Assembly (NCBI GenBank): GCA_037951105.1
Contig: JBAMJV010003832.1
Location: forward strand, 62,001-126,000
DNA: 64,000 bases
Origin: Echinarachnius parma
Lineage: Eukaryota > Echinodermata > Echinoidea > Clypeasteroida > Echinarachniidae
Direction of reading: 5' to 3'
Below, piece by piece: positions 13,801 to 22,770 of the stretch. Made by a program: the position numbers and the translations under genes. Under the pieces are notes generated by a model, which did not search any database, was not told the DNA's origin, and saw only the letters and a program-made list of their open reading frames with translations. Every line of letters begins with the position of its first letter. Position 1 is the first letter of the stretch.

Positions 13801-14074
13801 CTTTCTAGGAAATCAACACAAATCAACTTCTTGTTGGGTCAAAGAAACCTGAGCTTACTTCAAAATTTCATCCAATTCATGGAAAAAAAACACATTATTT
13901 CATTATCAATAATACTCACGTAATCTGTCGTTCTAGGAAGTCGACGCCTATCGTCTTTTTATAGTCCTTGGTGAAGATGCCTTTGCAGTACCGCTGGATC
14001 ATGCTGGACTTGCCCACGGCTCCGTTGCCGACGATCACCACCTTGATCGCGATTTCAATGTCCTCCTCCTTCAT
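1800..14074 (-). CDS. RAB23: Rab23 small GTPase, five coding exons, complete
   Basis: Rab23 is a Ras-superfamily GTPase that acts in Hedgehog signalling and ciliary/endocytic traffic. Coding exons on the minus strand are 14074-13920, 13082-12997, 12498-12342, 2697-2531 and 1948-1800. They sum to 714 nt (237 codons plus TGA), the same length as human Rab23, and every junction is GT-AG with matching phase. The P-loop GNGAVGKS is at residues 16-23, switch II WDTAGQEEF at 63-71 (Q68 is the residue whose change blocks GTPase activity in the mammalian protein), and NKID at 121-124. The protein ends in a CaaX-like box, CSVI (234-237), where the human one ends CSIP. The ATG has A at -3. Intron 4 is 9.6 kb and transposon-filled; introns 2 to 4 also hold decayed partial exon copies. 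Identification is by recalled similarity over the whole length and is very likely correct. Confidence 0.96.
2317..2428. mobile_element. short palindromic MITE, CAGTCAAACC family
   Basis: Starts near AAGTCAAAACCTGTCTA and ends CAGGTTTGACTGTAA. It is an internally shortened copy of the family described at 1541-1720, lying just downstream of Rab23 exon 4 in intron order. Confidence 0.6.
2531..2697 (-). CDS. RAB23: Rab23 coding exon 4
   Basis: 167 nt with acceptor AACAG and donor GTGAGG. It encodes EEAEALAKRMKLRFYRTS and onward, including the G5-like TSVKEN segment. A decayed copy of its acceptor-side half lies upstream in the intron (2805-2940). Confidence 0.95.
2805..2940 (-). pseudogene. decayed duplicate of the 5' half of Rab23 exon 4
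   Basis: Read on the minus strand this intron segment repeats the exon 4 acceptor neighbourhood (AAACAG/AAAAACAG polypurine stretch, GACAAG) and exon sequence up to TCGGTCAAGGAAAACC. It has substitutions and small indels that destroy the frame. The same order of landmarks (TTTTCCTTGACCGA, then AAGTTTCATT, then CTTCTCAGCCACTTCCCT on the plus strand) occurs in exon 4. It is interpreted as a local duplication that included the splice acceptor. Confidence 0.7.
2951..3217. mobile_element. hAT-like palindromic element, CTTGCCC family
   Basis: A diverged copy of a dispersed family marked by CACTTGCCC near one end and GGCCAGTAGAGAAAAA...GTTAGTGTG at the other, with GGCAAGTAAAATTT inside. Better copies are at 5567-5823, 10301-10560 and 20882-21162. 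The family is non-coding. Confidence 0.6.
3485..3594. mobile_element. 110-bp perfect-ended palindrome (hairpin MITE)
   Basis: TGGGTGATTTCAAGTATGG at the left is matched by its reverse complement at the right (CATACTTGAAATCACCCA). The inner arms (GTGTTTA...GGC.GGTGT) continue almost to the centre. No coding capacity. Confidence 0.75.
3945..4536. mobile_element. palindromic element with TACCGTAAAACTCCG termini
   Basis: The left end TACCGTAAAACTCCGTGTAT and GACGCAC are mirrored at the right end (TACACGGAGTTTTACGGTA preceded by GTGCGTCTTA). The core between long A and T tracts (about 4090-4425) is a separate 340-bp module that recurs, in reverse orientation, inside the hAT-like element at 14953-15913. 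Confidence 0.75.
4537..5566. repeat. intron sequence with poly-G and poly-C tracts and short tandem duplications
   Basis: Part of Rab23 intron 4. It contains homopolymer G runs at about 4586-4610, 4789-4798 and 4929-4941 and a C run near 4745. A roughly 125-bp segment (GGTAGTGGGCAAGCAT then TTCACTTTCTTATTTGC) is repeated in tandem between 4800 and 5070, and a second short tandem (GCTCCCTATTCAACCGTTTT) lies near 5140-5250. No coding sequence was recognised. Confidence 0.55.
5567..5823. mobile_element. hAT-like palindromic element, CTTGCCC family
   Basis: Runs from GCACTTGCCCGCTTGCCC to GTTAGTGTGGAGGCTTG, with the internal phrases GGGCAAGTAAAATTTCAT and AGAAGTAAGCGGGCAA shared with the copy at 10301-10560. 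Non-coding. Confidence 0.7.
6178..9468 (+). mobile_element. near full-length non-LTR retrotransposon (Jockey/CR1/L2 group)
   Basis: A 3.3 kb insertion with a short 5' leader, one long endonuclease-reverse transcriptase frame (6290-9271), a roughly 180-bp 3' UTR and a terminal A-rich tail (about 9457-9468). Both ends are fixed independently by the TTAA family A element it split. Only about 110 bp precede the frame, so a first ORF, if the lineage had one, is missing or the copy is 5' truncated. It sits in Rab23 intron 4, antisense to that gene. Confidence 0.9.
6290..9271 (+). pseudogene. LINE endonuclease-reverse transcriptase ORF with one internal stop
   Basis: The frame is open from 6290 to 7837, stops at TAA (7838-7840) and continues in the same frame to 9271. 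The probable protein start is the ATG at 6461 (MEVNIRGLRSNIGEL). The N-terminal part is an AP-endonuclease with VETFLD, GDFN (6878-6889) and SDH (7073-7081). The C-terminal part is a reverse transcriptase with motif A (ALDIKGAFDKVWH), PQGSILGPLLFS and YADD (8435-8446), then a C-terminal RIWNSLPDSVV segment typical of these LINEs. The catalytic motifs all look intact. The stop lies in the RT N-terminal region, between ILKECSA and LASPLCRLF, so this copy should not make a full-length enzyme unless the stop is read through or is a sequencing error. Confidence 0.9.
10301..10560. mobile_element. hAT-like palindromic MITE with near-perfect 8-bp target duplication
   Basis: Starts CAGGGCTCGACACTGGC and ends GTTAGTGTGGAGGCTT. 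The flanks CCATAAGG (10293-10300) and GCATAAGG (10561-10568) match at 7 of 8 bases. Inside, CTTGCCCGGGGCAAG is a local palindrome. The 8-bp duplication and CA(G) terminus fit the hAT superfamily (inference). Rab23 intron 4. Confidence 0.75.
11392..11565. mobile_element. degenerate member of the CAGCG hAT MITE family
   Basis: Starts CAGGGAAAAAATTAATATTT and ends CACGTGTATTTTTTCACTG, with GGGGCTACTTTT, GGGGGCTCTTTTT and GGCGAATTCGCCCC inside. All of these are shared with the better-bounded copies at 20476-20705 and 22556-22770. No clear target duplication remains. Confidence 0.6.
11990..12068 (-). pseudogene. decayed duplicate of the 3' half of Rab23 exon 3
   Basis: On the plus strand the order GCCTGCCCGATGAGCTC, AAGTTCTGGAACAGGA, GAATGTTGCCAAC and TTCTTTGACC parallels exon 3 (GCCTGCTCGACGAGATC, TTGTTCTGGACCAGGA, GAATGTTGCCAAC, TTCTTCCACC). 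It is broken by substitutions and lies about 270 bp downstream of the real exon in transcription order. No functional donor is retained. Confidence 0.65.
12342..12498 (-). CDS. RAB23: Rab23 coding exon 3
   Basis: 157 nt with acceptor TTAG and donor GTAAGT. It encodes residues 81-132, including the guanine-specificity motif VQNKIDL. Decayed copies of its two halves flank it at 12640-12711 (acceptor half) and 11990-12068 (3' half). Confidence 0.95.
12640..12711 (-). pseudogene. duplicate of the 5' half of Rab23 exon 3, with its splice acceptor
   Basis: Reading the minus strand, a CTCAG acceptor is followed by GTGCCCAGGCCGGGGTTTTA and onward to GAGGCGATAGAC. It is nearly identical to the first 65-70 nt of exon 3, with a few substitutions (including GATCAGGAT for GATCGGGAT). 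It then breaks off into unrelated sequence. It lies about 140 bp upstream of the true acceptor, in intron 2, so it is a potential decoy 3' splice site. Confidence 0.8.
12997..13082 (-). CDS. RAB23: Rab23 coding exon 2
   Basis: 86 nt between acceptor CAG and donor GTAAAT. It encodes residues 53-80 (FNEEDVRLMLWDTAGQEEF then DAITKSYYR), the switch II region. Phase joins exon 1 (AC+A) and exon 3 (G+GT). Confidence 0.95.
13337..13766. mobile_element. TTAA-flanked MITE family B, within Rab23 intron 1
   Basis: TTAA at 13333-13336 and 13767-13770 flank ends AGGGGACCACCAGGCAAAG and GGGTGGTGGTACCCA. It is the reverse-oriented relative of 30467-30879 (shared GATATCAAATAGATACCCAA and GTGCGCCAATGC). The centre is CpG-rich. 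It makes up about half of the 837-bp intron. Confidence 0.8.
13920..14074 (-). CDS. RAB23: Rab23 coding exon 1
   Basis: Starts at the ATG (14074-14072) and covers residues 1-51 plus two bases of codon 52. It encodes the P-loop and switch I (KTIGVDFLERQI). The donor on the minus strand is GTGAGT at 13919-13914. Confidence 0.95.
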
Positions 14075-14460
14075 CGTGATTGGCTAAATTTGAATTTACT
14101 CTCCACTGGATAATGGTCCTTTATTGGCCAATTCAATGCACATGTACAGTACCGGCAGTTGAATTGGAGTTGCCAATTTGGTAGTCTCTGATAATTGGTC
14201 AGTTAAAAATCAGGACCAACAGAATTGGAGTTGCCAATTTGGTGTCTCTGATAATCGGTTAGTTCAAAATCAGGACCAAAAGATTTGATTGAGTTTTGGC
14301 AGGTTTGAAATCACAGACCAGCGGTAGTTTCACCGATTCGATCACACTGATTGGCCAGTTCAAAATCAGGGTTGGACCTTTCGTGTCCGCCGATTGGATG
14401 GGATTGATGGTGGACGTTGCTAGATGATTAATGATGACATTCAAAACGATTCCTCTCTAT
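14075..14460 (-). promoter_or_regulatory. Rab23 5' UTR/promoter region with clustered CCAAT boxes
   Basis: Immediately upstream of the Rab23 ATG. ATTGG (CCAAT on the coding strand) occurs repeatedly (about 14078, 14114, 14165, 14196, 14225, 14345, 14394), partly because a roughly 62-bp unit (AATTGGAGTTGCCAATTTGG then AAATCAGGACCAA) is tandemly repeated at 14163-14285. No TATA box was seen. The transcription start was not located; promoter function is inference from position and motif density. Confidence 0.45.
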
Positions 14461-14952
14461 AAAATCCATCAATTGGCAATTGACCTTTTTGACAAATTAT
14501 ACGATGGACTTGAGATGGATGGAGTCGCGTTGATGCACTTCCGAAATTAAGGCACGGTCCCTGCTGAATTGTATACAATACAGCTACTAGTAGTTGATTG
14601 TTATGGCAGGTAAATGCCCTTTTGAAGAAGAAGCATCTGCATCAAAAAGCAATGTCTGCAGAAATGAGCAATAGTGGGTGAGAAAAGACAGGAATTATTA
14701 AAACATGTCGCCATTTTGCTTTTGAAAATATCATAGACTATGTTTTATTGATCAGAAACTCAATTGAGGCTAATACATGTATACTATGCAGAGTGCAGAC
14801 TCCAGTGTGTACTATGCATGAACATTATTTCACCAAACGATGCAATTCATTCATATCATATATCAATACCATTACCACAATAATTATTGCACAAAAGGAC
14901 TGCAAGAAAAGAGGGTCATATCATAAAACAGATTTCAAATGAAATGAATAGG

Positions 14953-15776
14953 CAACGCTCGAAATTAACTTTTTTTGCTGGTGGCCCGGTCGGGCAAGTA
15001 AAATTAGTATTTTTCCAAATTTGGTGGCCCGAGACCAAAAACTACTGGCCCGAAAAAAATAAGGAAAAACAAAAGTAAAATGAATACAATAAGTTCCATA
15101 TGAATAGTTTCAGGGTACTATGCAATACTTTTTATTTTTCATTCCCCTTTGTTTCATTGTAAGATGAATTAAATAAACATGAATTAGGATGAATGTGTGT
15201 GTGTCATGTCTTTTTATTCATTGTCTTCATCAAAAAATCACAGCGATTGAATACACACGAGTGACAATTTCACCAGTCATACATAGTCAGGGTCTAGGTG
15301 ACAAAACAAAAATGGTAGAAAAAGAGAAAATTCAATTTGACCTCAAAATTCTGTGCAGTGTTGTCTGAACACCTTAGACAAAAGACATATTTTAAAATTG
15401 TGATATATAGTAGTAATATATGAATATTCATGAGCAGCATATATGAATATTCATGATGCTCATTAGATAAGCAAAATACGCAAAATAACTGAAATTACTA
15501 ACAACATTTTTAATATGAAACCTTTTTTTATAACTGGTTAGAAAATGAGTACTGATGCTCAAGAATGTATGAATATTCATTAGCAGCAGTGTTACTTGCT
15601 CAATTAACTTGCAACTTTTTAACTAACCAATTAGTCCAATATTTTGTATGTGAGAAAAGGGTATAAGTTGCTGAATGCTACATTTAAAAGCCAGCTCTTG
15701 TCATGCCCTAGACAGGACTAAACATGACTACAGGGTATCTATAAAATATTTTTAAAAAAAAATAAATAAATAAAAT

Positions 15777-15812
<36 letters not shown>

Positions 15813-15913
15813 GCCCGATCGGGCCACCAAACTTTGAAATATGAGTTTTTTACTGGCCCGACAGCAATTTTTGGTGGCCCCGGGCCATCGGGCCTATGCT
15901 AATTTCGAGCATT
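14953..15913. mobile_element. 960-bp hAT-like element carrying the shared 340-bp module
   Basis: The ends CAACGCTCGAAATTAAC and GCTAATTTCGAGCATT are inverted. The flanks TGAATAGG (14945-14952) and GGAATAGG (15914-15921) match at 7 of 8. Inside each end are GGTGGCCCGGTCGGGC- and GGCCCGATCGGGCCACC-type palindromes. The middle (about 15385-15770) is the reverse complement of the module inside the unrelated-ended element at 3945-4536. No ORF of note. Confidence 0.75.
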
Positions 15914-16129
15914 GGAATAGGTCTAAATAATTACTAAAGTGGTGCATCAATCACAGTCCACCATCCAAAATCCAATATTTCTTTCAATACTATAGATCAT
16001 AAAGTCACTGAACAAACATCGTACTCGCACTTAGTACAGATGAATATGAAATGTCAATCAAACGCTTCGTGGTGGCCAATTTATAGTTCTAAGGAAACAA
16101 TACAATACAAAATCCCTGTCTTTTTCTTA

Positions 16130-16310
16130 CTGTATTTTTTCTCTTCTCTCTCTCTCTCTCTTTTAGAATCTCTTACATTCATGACAATATTTATTTCTCT
16201 CTCTCCCTCCCTGAATGTCTTTTTATGTTCTATTTTGTCTATGAACAGCTCTCTCTTGAGTCTCTTCCCTCTTAATTGCTCTCTCTCTCTCTCTCTTCAA
16301 TCTCCTCACC
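16130..16310 (+). repeat. CT-rich low-complexity tract
   Basis: Several (TC)n and TCTC/CCTC runs, such as CTCTCTCTCTCTC near 16145 and 16275, form an interrupted polypyrimidine tract. No exon is evident next to it. Confidence 0.7.
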
Positions 16311-16451
16311 GTTTTAACCCATTGAAGATGAGCTGATTTTTGGAAAAACACACTTGTATATTCTCCATAGAGCCAAGCCTGGGTATATTAGGGAGCAGAA
16401 AGTGGACATCACGTGTGGATTGATTGCGAGTGTGTGTACGATGACTTGGGT

Positions 16452-16525
16452 AATTAATGTAAAACGCTTAGAGATGATTTATATTAGGCGTTATATAAAT
16501 TGAAATATTATTATTATTATTAATT
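16452..16525 (+). mobile_element. L2-type LINE/SINE 3' end
   Basis: AATGTAAAACGCTTAGAGATG, then TATTAGGCGTTATATAAATTG and an (ATT)n tail at 16506-16522. This is the conserved 3' end of L2-like LINEs and the SINEs they mobilise (GCGCTTAGAG...GGCGCTATATAAAT). Only the tail end was recognised. Confidence 0.7.
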
Positions 16526-16559
16526 ATATTCAGGACAAGTCCTGAATGGGTTAAATTCT

Positions 16560-17690
16560 TTATTTTAATATTCTTCTGAAAATTCTTGACAGCTTTATAG
16601 CTCATTAGTGCTCAACATTTGATAAAGTACATGTACACATACATTTAATTCTCTAATGAGCTCAAAAATCATTTTCCAGGATTTGCAGAAACCCACAAAT
16701 GCCACATCCAGACCTGAAACATTGCCCTTTTTCTATCAGATTTGTAAAGAAAAAATTCTGTACCATTTTCCTATATTTCCTGCATCACAGCTACTCTGTG
16801 GTATTTCTGCATGTTTCCAAATGTAGACTTATTTTTAAAAACATTTTTGACAGCATTACAGCTCATTAATTAGGGCTCTATACATGATTTTAAAAGTCTA
16901 CATTTTAAACTCGACAGAAAATTTGCCAGGATTATAACACCGCAAATGCCACATCCCTACTTGAAACTCTGGCCATCAACCATTCTCTTCAACACAAACA
17001 AAACATGTAAAAGAAATGGCTACCTGATCTTTTCTTATTATTTCGGCATGATCAGCTCTACTCTGTGGTGTCGCTGCATGTTTCCAAATGTAGACAAATT
17101 TCTATTTAACAATTTTGACAGGTTAAGAACAGTAAATTACAGCTGAACAATTGATCAATATCATTTAATTCTTTAATGAGCTCAACATATTAACTGTTAA
17201 TACCACAAATGCCACATCCAGACTTTTGTCTCTTTCTTTTGCATCCATCAATAATTCTCTTCAACAAAAAAGAAAACAAATAAAACAAATTAAATTTTCA
17301 CTAATTTCTGCATCCAAGCTACTATGCGGTGTCTATGTTTCTGACTGTAGACACATTTCTCACCTCTCCGGAAAAAATATGCGAAGACAGCTGGATGAAA
17401 AACACCACAAAAACCAACAAAATCAATCAAAAAAAGCGCTTGCAAACATTATCTTTTCCATGTTGTTGTCAATTGAGAAAGAAAAGGGCACTAAAGTCAC
17501 TTTCTGTACATGTGTACTTCAGAGAAGATCAGGTTTAGAGTTTAGGAAATTACCCTCATTCGGGTGGGGGGGGGGGGGGGGGGGGTTGACATCACATTGA
17601 GAAAATTCAGGCAGCAACATGGCTGTAGCAGAGCAAAAACGAAAATACAAATCTTATTAGGGCAGCCATCTTAGCAAGAACTATGACCTG
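16560..17690. repeat. degenerate tandem repeat region and poly-G tract
   Basis: A unit of about 230 bp recurs three times, marked by TTGACAG, GCTCATTA or TTTAATGAGCTCA, CACAAATGCCACATCCAGAC (16700, 16945 as CGCAAATGCCACATCC, 17205) and CATGTTTCCAAATGTAGAC. It is therefore an old tandem array. A poly-G run follows at 17564-17585. No coding sequence was recognised. Confidence 0.65.
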
Positions 17691-17846
17691 GGCCCTGTAA
17701 CCCCTGTTGTAGAAAGAGATACAATCGATTGTAAGTCAGATCATGTGTTCTAAATGCGCAAATCTGATTGGTTGAAATGCGCAAAAGTCCTGACTCACAA
17801 TCAATTGTAACTTACAATGGATTGTATCTCTTTTTGCAACAGGCCC
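17691..17846. mobile_element. hairpin MITE, GGGCCCTGT family
   Basis: The left arm GTTGTAGAAAGAGATACAAT is mirrored by ATTGTATCTCTTTTTGCAAC, with GGCCC/GGGCC at the ends. Copies also occur in both arms of the large palindrome (37908-38015 and 38768-38883). Confidence 0.7.
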
Positions 17847-19141
17847 AGATCGACCTGATCATCTGCAGTGTGCGATAACCAAAATATTCACTTACTCAGA
17901 TTATGATTATAACAGAAAAATATGATTTCATGTATTGTATCATTTGTACGTGAATTTCTTTAATTGTTGAACATGCAGTCAAATCTTTTGCTTGGGCACT
18001 AGCATTACTTTAACGTTTTATTGAAGTCTTTTGAATTCATAATTCCCAAATAAATTCAACCTTTGTTGGCATTTGACAGATTATCTGAATGTAAATTCAA
18101 AAGTATAACATTTGCCTGAAAGGCTATCAGGAATCCATAGTGCGACACTAAAAGGAAAATAAACTTCTTTTCAAGATCTTTATCTTTCAGTGAAATGAAA
18201 CTTTGTTTGGCCTGCATATTACTCCCACAACGACAAAAAGGCTCTTTTATAAGTATTTAAACGGATTAATGGTAGGATTTACTCCTTCATAAATGAGGCG
18301 TTTTGTTCGGGCACTCTTAAAAACCTTCAGCAAGGTTGGCATGTGCACAATGAAAGGGATTCAAAGGAATTGGTCTGGGAAATATTCAGTTAATTGATTG
18401 TATTGAATACTTACGATTAAAGAAGAAAAGTACTTTTGAAACTATTTGTGACCGGCTGTAGCAAAACCCGGCACTTGTCGGTAATTCATGTTTTGAAGAA
18501 ATGGGCATTTTAAGTTCACACAATGCGTGTAAAAGACCTATGATTGTAAAATTGAAACAATCATATCTTCGCAAATTATTGACCAATTAGTTAGAACAAA
18601 GGATCAAATGAAAGCTTGTGATCTGAGGCCTTTGTAATTGTATGAAAATCTAAATTTTGATTTGTACAGAAAAGTTCCGTGTTTTGCTACAGCTGGTCAC
18701 ATTTGTTAGGCTTAACAATGTACTTAAATCGCACATTTGAATTGAAGAAACTTTTACATTAAAAAAATGCAAGAAACAAAATTAAGTAAATTTCTTTATT
18801 ACTAAGTAACAACTTCGACTCAATTTGAAGTATGGAATTGAATAATGATCCTTTAAATATTATCCTACAAATTACAACATTATCATACATGATTAATACA
18901 AAAACACGAGGGACTCATTTTAACACTAATTTTGATAGATCTTTTCAAAATAAATGTAACTGTAACTGATAATACCATCAATAAAATCAAACATTTTTGT
19001 CCCATACATACATGTATGTGTATTCATAAAATAAGCTACTTTTTTGTGGAAGATTTCTTTTTCTTTCATTGTTACGGTTTGTTTGTTTTGTTGTTGTTGT
19101 TTTTTTTTTTTTTTTTTTTTTTTTTGGGGGGGGGGGGTTAA

Positions 19142-19428
19142 AGGGGAATTAACCCTTATCCTTTTGACTTACTGGATGTGATGAGAGCATAACTACTATC
19201 ATTGCAAGTCACTTATTTCCTCTTGAATATTCCCGATTACAAAAATAATCAATATTTTATGGACCACTGTCGTCTGCTTTCAATGCCAACAGGAGGCGGC
19301 CATTTCTATATAAAATATTGATTATTTTCATTATTGGGAATATTCATGAGGAAATAAGTGACTAGAAATGACAAGAGTTATGCTCTCATCACATCCAGTA
19401 AGTCAAAAGGATAAGGGTTAATTCCCCT
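19142..19428. mobile_element. TTAA-flanked palindromic MITE family D
   Basis: TTAA at 19138-19141 and 19429-19432. The inverted ends AGGGGAATTAACCC...CCTTTTGACTTACTGGATGT extend at least 55 bp almost without mismatch, and inner arms AATATTGATTATTTT are also inverted. Same terminal signature (TTAA/AGGG) as families A to C. Confidence 0.85.
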
Positions 19429-20140
19429 TTAAGTTCATCTTGAACTGCCTGTAGGTCATAGACCCTTAAAAAGAATTTAAGAAAATATACCTCGACTACA
19501 GGTCTACGTGCGTATACAAAATAGCTCAGCGTGAATAATTGTTCAGTAATCAGTGGAGCATCACTGAAACAGCTCAAGAGTAAAATAAATCAATACAATT
19601 TATTCACCGACTTGGAGAGTCTTTGTCAAAGTTCTAAGCAAATGGAACCAATGAGATTCCTATGTACATGTACATGTTAGAAAGGTACATTGCGTAACAA
19701 TACCGCAGAACCCATTCATGCATGATTAACTACTGGCAAATGAAGACGTAAGTTCTGCTAATTATACAATAGTGCATACTATCAGCTATAAATAAATGCC
19801 TACATTTATACATGTACTAACCACCAACATTTCATTAGTTTGTTTCTTTTTTAATAGTTTTAATTTTAACATTTTGGGGGGTTTCAAGCAGTGAATACAC
19901 ATTTTCAGAAAATGAAAGTACTTTCAAGTTTAATATTGGGCGAAGGGATTTTATTTAGAGCAGGAAATGGAATTTTACGGTGTATTTGACTGAATAAGTT
20001 CAACAATTTCAAGAACGGAATACATTTAACATTTACGCAAAAATCTGATAGACAAATTATTTTCACAATACATTGCATTAAATGCATTCATTTTCACAGT
20101 TTCATGCATCTATTTGGGAATTGTATGAATGTTGCATTAA

Positions 20141-20744
20141 AGAGATCTAGTAACATTGTCCAAATCCACAAAACTAAGTTAGAAGTCTATACTTAGTTCT
20201 CTCATACCTTGTGGTATCCGTATTACCAATAGAAGCATGGAACAGGTTTTGTTTTTTCAAATTTCCCTCTCGTTATATTTACGATTGAAGTGTTTGGATT
20301 TTGACTATCCACTGGATAGTCATTACAGTGTAAATAGTCAGTGCAATGAGTTAGTGAATATTACTTTGAATTTTTGCTAGTTACTCGGCCATATACTGTA
20401 ACATTCATTTAACGTGAAATTTTCACACATTAATCAGTGGGCATATCAGACCACAACAATACACATTGAATCAACCAGCGAAAAAAATACACGGGGGCGG
20501 CGGGCGAATTCGCCCCCGAAATGCCCAAATTTTTTTTATTTTCGGGATTTTTCTGTTTGGATTGTGATCAAATGCTTATAAAATGATCACTTACAGCATT
20601 ATAGCTTATTAGTAGCCCCTGAAATTCGAAAAAGAACCCGGAATGTTGTAGCCCCCGAAAGTTGGAAAAGGAGCCCCCGAAATAAAAATATTAATTTTTT
20701 CGCTGGAATCAACCATTTATTACTTTTTAAGTTACTAGATCCCT
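20141..20744. mobile_element. TTAA family A copy, interrupted by a hAT MITE
   Basis: TTAA at 20137-20140 and 20745-20748 with termini AGAGATCTAGTAAC and GTTACTAGATCCCT. The element is continuous with other family A copies except for the 230-bp insertion at 20476-20705. Confidence 0.85.
20476..20705. mobile_element. hAT MITE with exact 8-bp target duplication
   Basis: Begins CAGCGAAAAAAATACACGGG and ends AATTTTTTCGCTG. The flanks GAATCAAC (20468-20475) and GAATCAAC (20706-20713) are identical. The empty-site sequence is known from other family A copies (for example GAATCAACCATTCATCAC-like near 22122), which proves the insertion. The 8-bp duplication and CAG terminus fit the hAT superfamily. 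Confidence 0.92.
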
Positions 20745-20881
20745 TTAACTGTTCTAAACCTTTTATCTAAAATGGAAACCATACAATGAACTGCACTCCA
20801 AATGTAAAGAGGCATGTTTGTTTGGCACTTAATCCTTGAACTTAGGTTACAGCGTTATGAACCTTTATCATATTTAAGCCA

Positions 20882-21162
20882 AGCCGCCACACTAACTTTT
20901 GTCTGTACTGTACATACTGGCCCATTCGGGCAAGTAAAATCATACATTTTGACATTTTACTTTATTGCCTTGATATAAAATGTACTTGTCCTCTTACTTC
21001 TAGATTAGATTAACACATATGAAATTACATTGTTCTCTTGTGGTTGAACAATTATTTAGTTGCCCAATCAGGCAAGCAAACTATCTAGACGATTTATGAA
21101 ATGTTACTTGCCCAACACAATTTTTTCCTTGCCCCGGGCAAGTGCTAGTATCAAGCCCAGTT
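20882..21162. mobile_element. hAT-like palindromic element, CTTGCCC family (reverse)
   Basis: Reads AAGCCGCCACACTAACTTTT, then GGGCAAGTAAAATCAT and ends GCCCCGGGCAAGTGCTAG. It is the reverse complement of the layout at 10301-10560. A further fragment of the same end lies at 21590-21650. Confidence 0.7.
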
Positions 21163-21959
21163 TAATCCCTGCAGATTTTAGTTTTTACTAACCCTTGTAA
21201 AAGATTTGAAACCTTCTTGATTTTCAATTATTCATGAATCAAAGTATAACAGACAATGAATGCATTCATGGTCAAAGTGTAATGCTCCTTTTGGAAACTT
21301 GTGAATGTTCCGACTGAAGTTCAAGAAGATTTTACTTTCTGATAATCCGATTCTGATTTTTGTTTGTGTCACTTTGATGTGTCACTTTTTTAAGCCCTTA
21401 TCAAAAAGGAACCAATAAATACACAATGCAAACAAAGGAAAATTACTTCATCATGTTTTGTTTTTTAATGTAACTAACCCTATTTCTTTCTAATGTTCTT
21501 CATTACAATGAAAACTTGAATTAGTTTCTTTTCAACTGAGAAAACATTTAAATCTGCATAACATGTAGAATGTAGAATGTGAAAATTTATGATTTTACTC
21601 GCCCCAACCGGCCAGTAGAAAATAAAGTTATTGTTGAGGCTTGCTATGGGAAATACGAAGTCTAGTAGGCACGGGTTAAATAAATCCACTGCTTTAAATA
21701 TTACTATTAGGCATAATTTCGAGAAAGGAGTATGGTATTGACTACACAGCATACACTGAATACAATGCCACAAATTGTTCGTTCAGTGTAAGCCCCTTTG
21801 TGATTGTTTTCCCCTCAAGGATCAAAGTGACATTCTTTACTCTTTTTTTTTTTTGTAAGCGATATTTTGACATTTGGCCCAAACAACTGATCCCTACCTG
21901 TATCTAGTGCAGGGTATGCACAGTACTGCACACAGTGCTTGAAGATTGATTTGGGTTAA

Positions 21960-22168
21960 AGGGACTTAGTAACATTGTCCAAATCCTCAACAAAAAAAAA
22001 TTCATTCTAGCGGTTACCTCATACCTTGTTGTATTCCATTGGCCATGCAATGTCCATTTGACTTGAAATTTTCACACAATACCCTGTGGACATATGAGAT
22101 AACAATAATATACATTGCATCAACCATTCATCACTTTTTGCACATGTCAACAAAGTTACTAGATCCCT
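21960..22168. mobile_element. internally deleted TTAA family A copy
   Basis: TTAA at 21956-21959 and 22169-22172 with termini AGGGACTTAGTAACATTG and GTTACTAGATCCCT. Only 209 bp remain; about 170 bp of the middle is missing relative to full copies. The insert-free GAATCAACC-type site (as GCATCAACCATTCATCAC) is present here. Confidence 0.85.
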
Positions 22169-22555
22169 TTAAACAGTTAAAGGGAGCCAGGGACATTGGG
22201 GAAAAGATCTGTTATTTTGGAAGGCTCCTATTATTCGGGCATAACTGCATTCAAGTAGAGTTTTGCTTCTAGATTTATAAATCTCTGTGAGAATTTGCAC
22301 TAGTTTATCATGTCAAATTCATGATTCATGAATAATACATTTTAAATCAGGCAAAATCAAAACCTTCTAGAATATAGTATAAAATAACATGTAACGACAT
22401 GTATAATTTTTTCAAAGTTACAAACAAAATTGTTTGACATAGATCTGTCAAACAGAAACTGATGTCTCTAATTTGCATGTACATACTACTTTCACTGATG
22501 CTGCCCTACATGTACGTGCCAGGAGGCATAAGTAAGTACATGTAAGTAAGTATTC

Positions 22556-22770
22556 CAGCGAAAAAGAAAAAAAAAATTAAATTGGGGGCTCCTTTTCGGG
22601 GGCTACTTTTATCATCTCGGGGGCTACAAATTTCCGGGCCCTTTTTCTAATTTTAGGGGATACTATTAAGCTCTAATGCTGTAAGTGATCATCTGATAAG
22701 CATTTGATCACGATTCAAACAGAAAAAAAGAAAAAAAATTTGCCCGCCGCCCCGTGTATTTTTTTCGCTG
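22556..22770. mobile_element. hAT MITE, CAGCG family, with 7/8 target duplication
   Basis: Starts CAGCGAAAAAG and ends CCGTGTATTTTTTTCGCTG. The flanks AAGTATTC (22548-22555) and AAGTACTC (22771-22778) differ at one base. It is the reverse-oriented relative of 20476-20705 (shared GGGGGCTCCTTTTCGG and GCCCGCCGCCCCGTG). Confidence 0.88.

Noticed and set aside
14259..14444. 61-codon ORF upstream of Rab23
   Set aside because: It lies in the repeated CCAAT-rich 5' flank, with no splice signal or known motif.
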